IMG/VR virus record: IMGVR_UViG_3300010396_000082
Span: 1-31,549 of that record
DNA from: a virus
Strand: one strand, 5' to 3'
DNA: 31,549 bases
The stretch's first letter is position 1, and each line of letters begins with the position of its first letter. Below, in pieces: positions 27,348 to 31,549 of the stretch. Position numbers and translations under genes: made by a program. The notes under the pieces are model-generated. The model was not told the origin of the DNA, made no database searches, and saw only the letters and a program-made list of their open reading frames with translations.

Positions 27348-27722
27348 TTAACCCCCTAACCTTTTTCCAGTCAGATTGGCGAATAAAGTACCCGAGCCAG
27401 AAACTTTTGTGTAAACAGCGCGAATATAAGCGTACGGAAGCTGCGCGATCGAAACGTCAAACGATCCAGAGTTACCGGAAATAGAAAGAGCTGAGCCGAA
27501 ACTTAACGCAATCCAAGTGCCAGCGCTTCCGGTCAAAGCATTATAGTCATTTGAGACTTGAATCTGAAGAGAGCCAGATGGGCTCGACCCCGTCCAGCTG
27601 ACTAAGATTCCTAAATTGTCCTCGTATCTAACATCGGTGACGGTTGAAGTTACCGTGCTTTGAGATAAGTCGGCGCCAGAGGCGCCAAACATTGGAAAAT
27701 TGACAAGATTCGTCTTGGCCAA
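27348..27722 (-). CDS. Beta-rich virion protein (paralogue of 25253-25612)
   Basis: The 124-residue product starts with TTG (27722), SD AGGGGG. It reads VRYEDNLGILVSWTGSSPSG, LQIQVSNDYNALTG, GTWIALSFG and VSIAQLPYAYIRAVYTKVSG, ending in NLTGKRLGG. It shares the order IQ-SND, W-I, QL-Y-IR-YT-SG-NL with the gene at 25253-25612, although overall identity looks low. A beta-sandwich attached to the tail or head is likely. Confidence 0.6.
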   Translation of the reverse strand: MAKTNLVNFPMFGASGADLSQSTVTSTVTDVRYEDNLGILVSWTGSSPSGSLQIQVSNDYNALTGSAGTWIALSFGSALSISGNSGSFDVSIAQLPYAYIRAVYTKVSGSGTLFANLTGKRLGG

Positions 27723-27731
27723 AAGTTACCC

Positions 27732-27769
27732 CCTCTGTACAGGCTAAGCGTGGGATCGCCACGCAGAGG
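27732..27769 (-). promoter_or_regulatory. Nested RNA hairpin in 56-nt gap
   Basis: An outer stem CCTCT/AGAGG encloses an inner stem GCGTGG/CCACGC with loop GATCG (27748-27764). It lies between the end of the 884-residue gene's operon partner and the TTG-started gene. The lack of a T tract speaks against a simple terminator; it may control mRNA stability. Confidence 0.4.
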
Positions 27770-27778
27770 CTTCAATAC

Positions 27779-30433
27779 TTAGGAGTTTGTCCCGCGATTC
27801 GTCGTCTGCTGAAAGGGCGTCTGGGCAGTATCGGCCGCTGAAACTTTAGCAAGTGCCGCGGGCCCTGGGTTTCCGGCTTGGTTTTGCGCTTGCGTAGCGA
27901 CCCCTTGCATAAGCGTCATTTGATTGGACGCGATTGCCGATTGCTGAATGGTGTCGTCCAAATCCTCGCCTAAGAAAATCGAAAGCCCAAGTTTTGTCTG
28001 GTAAGGAATACTCTCAGCACCCTTTTTTCCGACATAATTGGTGAGCTCATTCAAAATAGACTTGCTCATTTCTTGATAAAGCTTAGGGTAAACGGCCTGA
28101 AGGGCCTCGATTTGTTCAGGCATTATCGTGCAGTTTTTGATGTTTCCAAGAACGCCAATCGGATTTTCGACTGTATCAAAATAGCGATTGAAGATTGAAA
28201 CTTCGGCCTCGGACGGTTGAAGCTTTGCCGATAACGGCCGCTGATTCGGCTGAGCGGGGAGCTTGGATTGCAAGAACTGGGCGGCCCTTGCCGCTGTCAT
28301 CTGAAGCCCCTGCGCTGTATTTGGCGCCGCCTGATGCAGTTCTTCGGTGTTATCAGAGAGCATGTCAATCATGCGCTTTGGGTCGCCGTTGATATCATTC
28401 AAATGGTTCGCGATTTGCTCGTGTTCGCTTTTTTGTTTCCCGGCCGCTTTGGGCACGTCTTCGCCCACGCCTTCAGCCCACCTCGCGCCCTCATAGCCGG
28501 AAAAAGCGTCTTGCGCGGCCGTGGCTTTTTTAAAGATCGCCTTTGCCGAGCGCTCGATAAAAGCATTGGTCTTTTTAACCATGCCCTCGATTTTAGTCAG
28601 GCGCTGAATTGCAAGTCCTGGATTGCGGAGCATGTTAAACGATTCAATCGCAGCACCTAAAGCCGGGTTATGCAGCGATTCGAGTGCTGCAAAGCCTTCG
28701 CCGAGATAGGTGTTATGGGCACCACTTCCAAGCATGCCTAAGTTCTTTTGCAAATCCGCTTGCGACTGAGCGCGGGCCGCAGTCATTTCGTTTTTCGCCA
28801 TCAAATCTTTGATCGCGGCTTTATCGAACGATTTTCCGGGGGCGTTTTTATAAGTCTTTTCGATTTCTGAAACTAGATTTTTGCTCGAATCAAAGAAATC
28901 CTGAAGCGCTTCAGCCTTTGCGCCGCCCCGGAGATTACCGACTTGCTGTAAAAAGGTTTGCACTTTCCCGGGCGAGATTTTCGCGACAATCTGGCCCTTA
29001 TTCGTGACCGCTTTTTCTAAAAACGATTTCGCAAAGCCGTTTTTCTTATTGATCAGAGTTAAGAATTGGTTTTGCGCATCGTTAAAGGCCGATTGCCTCG
29101 CCGCCGCCTGCCCCCAAATCGATTCGTTTTCGAGGTTGTTTTTGATTTCAGAGCGAAGGCCGAGCAGCTGTGATTTAGCATCACTCCATTCGGGGCCGGC
29201 CATTTTATCAAACAGCGGAAAATTATCGCTGATTTTTCCCTTTAGCCAATCAAGAGCATTGTAAACGTCGCCTGCAGAGTCAGCATCGCCAGCCATTTTG
29301 ACAAACTCATCGCGAAGGCCTTGAAGCTTATAAGGCACACTCGCCGGATAAAGCGGAGCATGGTTTTGCATTTCCTGCACAGTCTGATCGAGCTTCGTCC
29401 AAACGCCCGCACTCTCTCTTTGCGCGATATCGACTGGCATAGATTTAAGCGTATATTGAATCTCATCAGGCCTCGCATCGCGATTTGCGGCCTTGAGCGC
29501 ATCATTAATTTGGCTGAAATGATCTTGCATTGAATCAGAGAAGTTCTGAGCGATTTGCTCTCTTGTATCCGGGTTTTCGATTAAATCTTGACGTCTTTGC
29601 AGGCCCTCTAAGATCGACTCCTCAGGCTTTCCCGAAACAAAACTCGAGGCTTTGGCATAAAGCTTCCCGAGCGGCCCCACTTCGTCGTCTGCGCCTAAAA
29701 GAGCGTTTTTCGCTTTTTCGAGCGTCTCTTGGGCTTTTCCGACTGCGGCCGGCACCGCAATTTCGCCAACGCCAAGCGCAGAGCCAAGAGCTCCCCCAAA
29801 GAGCGCGCCGTAACCGACATTGCTCATGACCTTTTCAGCGTTCAAATCGGGATCGCCAAGCGCTTGCTCTGTGACTGATTGCCCAAGCCCATAGGCCGCG
29901 CCCTCGACAGCGGAGCCTGCGCCCGTGGAAAGCGCGCGTGACGCAAGTTGAGATGCGATCGATTGGCCTTCAGGTATTGCGCTCGAAACAGCCGCGGAAG
30001 TCTTTGCGCCAGCTTTGGCGATTGCGCCAATGGGATTAGCAAGGTCGGCCGCTTCAAAGGGCGCCTCTGCTAGCCCCTCAGCGCCGCCCGTCATGGCGAT
30101 GCCAGCGCCGATTCCTGCGACATCGCCGGCCGTGCGCGAGACGGGGTTATACTTCGCCCTTGCGGCCTGCGCTTCAGGCGTCGTTACGCCCATGGCGTTT
30201 TCTAAAACGCGGGAGCCACCCAAAGTAAGCGAGCCCAAGGCGGCCTCGCCAAAGGTTTTTGCGGCGTTGCCGACGCCAGTGCCATATTCTTGCTGATCGT
30301 TATACGACTGGATTTCATCATCAGATGGGATTTGAAAGCCCTGCTTGACCGCGGCCTGAAGGCTCGTCTTTGGAATAACTCCAAGCTGTCCATAGGGCGA
30401 TTTGACTGTGACCTGATCGGCGCTGTCTGCCAT
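27779..30433 (-). CDS. Large helical internal virion / DNA-ejection protein
   Basis: The 884-residue product is Ala/Glu/Lys/Gln-rich and almost all helical. Residues 1-55 carry a VKSPYGQLGVIPKTSLQAAV start; about 60-230 has Gly/Ala-rich stretches that could enter membranes (AGIGAGIAMTGGAEGLA, GYGALFGGALGSALG); the rest is long helices (about 250-780); the C-terminus is Gln/Thr/Ala-rich. This size and layout match podovirus ejection proteins that leave the head with the DNA and form a conduit. No lysozyme or transglycosylase motif is visible. SD AGGTG precedes the ATG. Confidence 0.7.
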   Translation of the reverse strand: MADSADQVTVKSPYGQLGVIPKTSLQAAVKQGFQIPSDDEIQSYNDQQEYGTGVGNAAKTFGEAALGSLTLGGSRVLENAMGVTTPEAQAARAKYNPVSRTAGDVAGIGAGIAMTGGAEGLAEAPFEAADLANPIGAIAKAGAKTSAAVSSAIPEGQSIASQLASRALSTGAGSAVEGAAYGLGQSVTEQALGDPDLNAEKVMSNVGYGALFGGALGSALGVGEIAVPAAVGKAQETLEKAKNALLGADDEVGPLGKLYAKASSFVSGKPEESILEGLQRRQDLIENPDTREQIAQNFSDSMQDHFSQINDALKAANRDARPDEIQYTLKSMPVDIAQRESAGVWTKLDQTVQEMQNHAPLYPASVPYKLQGLRDEFVKMAGDADSAGDVYNALDWLKGKISDNFPLFDKMAGPEWSDAKSQLLGLRSEIKNNLENESIWGQAAARQSAFNDAQNQFLTLINKKNGFAKSFLEKAVTNKGQIVAKISPGKVQTFLQQVGNLRGGAKAEALQDFFDSSKNLVSEIEKTYKNAPGKSFDKAAIKDLMAKNEMTAARAQSQADLQKNLGMLGSGAHNTYLGEGFAALESLHNPALGAAIESFNMLRNPGLAIQRLTKIEGMVKKTNAFIERSAKAIFKKATAAQDAFSGYEGARWAEGVGEDVPKAAGKQKSEHEQIANHLNDINGDPKRMIDMLSDNTEELHQAAPNTAQGLQMTAARAAQFLQSKLPAQPNQRPLSAKLQPSEAEVSIFNRYFDTVENPIGVLGNIKNCTIMPEQIEALQAVYPKLYQEMSKSILNELTNYVGKKGAESIPYQTKLGLSIFLGEDLDDTIQQSAIASNQMTLMQGVATQAQNQAGNPGPAALAKVSAADTAQTPFQQTTNRGTNS

Positions 30434-30436
30434 TTA

Positions 30437-31393
30437 TCACCTATTGTTAAGCGGCAATTTTCCGCCAGTCGGAAGCGCGTTAAATCCCAAGCCGCTCATT
30501 CCCTTATAGCCGATGAGATTATTTTTTCTGAGCGATTCCATTTCATTTTGAATCGAGTTGTAAAACTCATTCGTTTTTGAATCGCCTAGATAGTTTGAAA
30601 ACTTCGATGGATCTCTAATCCGATCGAGTTGGTATTTGATTTCCTCAGAGTTGATGCGTTTGGCTCCGATCGTATTTCCGGACATGCCAGTGAGTTTGAT
30701 CGCAAGATCGCCGCGGATCGCGTGGGCTTTATTCCATGCATCCGAGCCTGGCACCATTGCGCCGGGCCCAAGCTCTTTTAGCGTCTGAATGTCCTGCATA
30801 ACGGGGCCCGCGAGTGTTTCAGCCGTCCTCACCTTGCCGGCAGAATCTTTGTCATTGGCGTAATACATTTTCCCGCCAATATTGACCATTTGCTCTTGTT
30901 GTTTCGGATCACTCAAGATCGAGTACGGCACTTGGGCGACCGGAACGCCGCCGTCGCCAGAGCCAAGGCCCAGCATTTTCGCCTTCGCCATTGCGCCGCC
31001 AAATTGGGTGAGCATTTGAAACTGCTGATTTTTGAGCTGTCCAAGCATCATCATGCCTTGAGCCGCAGCTTGCTGAGAGCCAGCCCGTGCGACCGCCTGC
31101 TGAATCTGCGCCTGTGCGGCAGCGTTTAACTGAAGCCTTGTCGCGTTGTCAGCTAGGGTTTGATCGCGGTATTTCTGCAGATTCATCGAATAAAGCGTTT
31201 GTTTTTTGCCCAAATCCTGCTTTTGCGCTTCGATATCTTTATCGGCGGCATCGTGCAGCACCTGCAAGGCGGCGTTTGGCGTGTGCGTGAGGCCTGAGCC
31301 GATACCTGCGAGTATGATCCCAATGCCTGCGCCGATTTTGTTTGCGGTGCCCATGTTATGCCAAAGGCGATTGGGGTCGATCTTTTGGTTCAT
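30437..31393 (-). CDS. Internal virion-type protein with N-terminal Gly-rich hydrophobic segment
   Basis: From the ATG at 31393 the product has about 318 residues: NQKIDPNRLWHNMGTANKIG, a hydrophobic Gly-rich stretch (AGIGIILAGIGSGLTHTPN), a helical Gln/Ala-rich region (about 45-140, QIQQAVARAGSQQAAAQG) and a mixed C-terminal half (PYSILSDPKQQEQMVNIG, IGAKRINSEEIKYQL, SKFSNYLGD). The start motif IDPNRLWxNMGT and hydrophobic Gly repeat are seen in phage ejection-type proteins beside an 800-900-residue partner. The frame is open upstream to the window edge, so a longer N-terminus cannot be excluded. Confidence 0.6.
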   Translation of the reverse strand: MNQKIDPNRLWHNMGTANKIGAGIGIILAGIGSGLTHTPNAALQVLHDAADKDIEAQKQDLGKKQTLYSMNLQKYRDQTLADNATRLQLNAAAQAQIQQAVARAGSQQAAAQGMMMLGQLKNQQFQMLTQFGGAMAKAKMLGLGSGDGGVPVAQVPYSILSDPKQQEQMVNIGGKMYYANDKDSAGKVRTAETLAGPVMQDIQTLKELGPGAMVPGSDAWNKAHAIRGDLAIKLTGMSGNTIGAKRINSEEIKYQLDRIRDPSKFSNYLGDSKTNEFYNSIQNEMESLRKNNLIGYKGMSGLGFNALPTGGKLPLNNR

Positions 31394-31408
31394 GATTTGT
31401 TCTTGTAA

Positions 31409-31424
31409 ATTATCAAGTGATAAT
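31409..31424. promoter_or_regulatory. Palindrome with candidate minus-strand promoter
   Basis: ATTATCA and TGATAAT are perfect 7-bp arms around AG. On the minus strand GATAAT can serve as a -10 box with a poor -35 (TTTTTG, 17 nt away), placing the start just before the ATG at 31393. It may be an operator-controlled late promoter; the evidence is weak. Confidence 0.35.
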
Positions 31425-31452
31425 GTTTTACCAAAAAACAGAAGTTCTTTTT

Positions 31453-31549
31453 TTAGGTTTGCAATGCAACAAGACCGAATTTGGGCCATGGCCTGAATTC
31501 GAGGTAAAGAAAGTCGTTGTCGCCGTTTTCCATATAACCAACCCAATGA
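31453..31549 (-). CDS. Possible 3' end of upstream gene (partial at right edge)
   Basis: The frame from the right edge encodes 32 residues ending at TAA (31453-31455): HWVGYMENGDNDFLYLEF then RPWPKFGLVALQT. This acidic and aromatic string looks more gene-like than the overlapping frame, which is Arg-rich with clustered Cys. If right, the preceding gene continues beyond the window. Confidence 0.35.
   Translation of the reverse strand, partial: HWVGYMENGDNDFLYLEFRPWPKFGLVALQT

Noticed and set aside
1-31549. CRISPR array, insertion sequence or transposase
   Set aside because: No regularly spaced repeats of CRISPR type, no transposase motifs and no paired terminal inverted repeats were seen.

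Overview
This window is most of a double-stranded DNA bacteriophage or prophage genome. It carries capsid, scaffold, portal and both terminase genes, a tyrosine integrase with a small excisionase-like gene, a divergent repressor/Cro-like switch, a recombination set (exonuclease, Erf annealing protein, SSB), replication genes, a muramidase endolysin, tail and adhesin genes and two large candidate virion-internal proteins. No tail sheath, tail tube or tape-measure gene is seen, and the capsid-scaffold-portal-terminase block with large helical ejection-type proteins looks like a temperate short-tailed (podovirus-like) phage. Signal-peptide lipoproteins and a GH108-type lysin suggest a Gram-negative host. 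The species cannot be named from the sequence. Two genes run off the ends (capsid at the left; a short tail of a gene at the right), so part of the genome is missing, probably more tail and head-completion genes lying between the two ends of a circular or permuted map. Almost everything reads on the minus strand, right to left; only two islands (about 7.5-8.9 kb and 21.15-22.4 kb) read on the plus strand. Layout along the minus-strand direction: 31.5-25.25 kb holds virion genes (two large helical candidate ejection proteins, two related small beta-rich proteins flanking a repetitive tail protein and a glycine-rich adhesin). 25.25-22.4 kb holds small membrane proteins, a lipoprotein and the endolysin, which together look like the lysis region. 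22.4-20.8 kb is the immunity region: a plus-strand repressor-like XRE gene, a second XRE gene with an 18-bp perfect palindrome in front, and a plus-strand Cys-rich lipoprotein that looks like lysogeny cargo, facing a minus-strand Cro-like gene. 20.75-18.2 kb is the early recombination operon. 18.1-16.7 kb is excisionase and integrase. 16.6-13.1 kb holds replication protein, helicase-loader-like protein, HNH nuclease, a sigma-factor-like protein and RusA. 13.2-8.9 kb is a dense run of very small genes, most linked by 4-nt start/stop overlaps, including a tRNA-like gene with an abnormal centre. 8.9-7.5 kb is the plus-strand island (metallophosphoesterase and small genes). 7.4-1 kb is the DNA packaging and head operon with a tRNA-Asn inside it. 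Genes working together: Cro-like and XRE proteins choose lysis or lysogeny; exonuclease, Erf and SSB recombine replicating DNA; RusA and HNH process branches and ends; the sigma-like protein is a candidate switch to late transcription; TerS/TerL fill the prohead built by capsid, scaffold and portal. Translational coupling (ATGA, GTGA, TTGA, TAATG) and non-ATG starts (TTG, GTG) are frequent, so many gene starts were set from overlaps and Shine-Dalgarno (SD) sequences rather than the longest open frame. The most unusual items are the tRNA-like gene with an expanded anticodon region, a stack of three overlapping frames next to the sigma-like gene, a zinc-ribbon/endolysin fusion, and a metallophosphoesterase that seems to have lost one base at its start.
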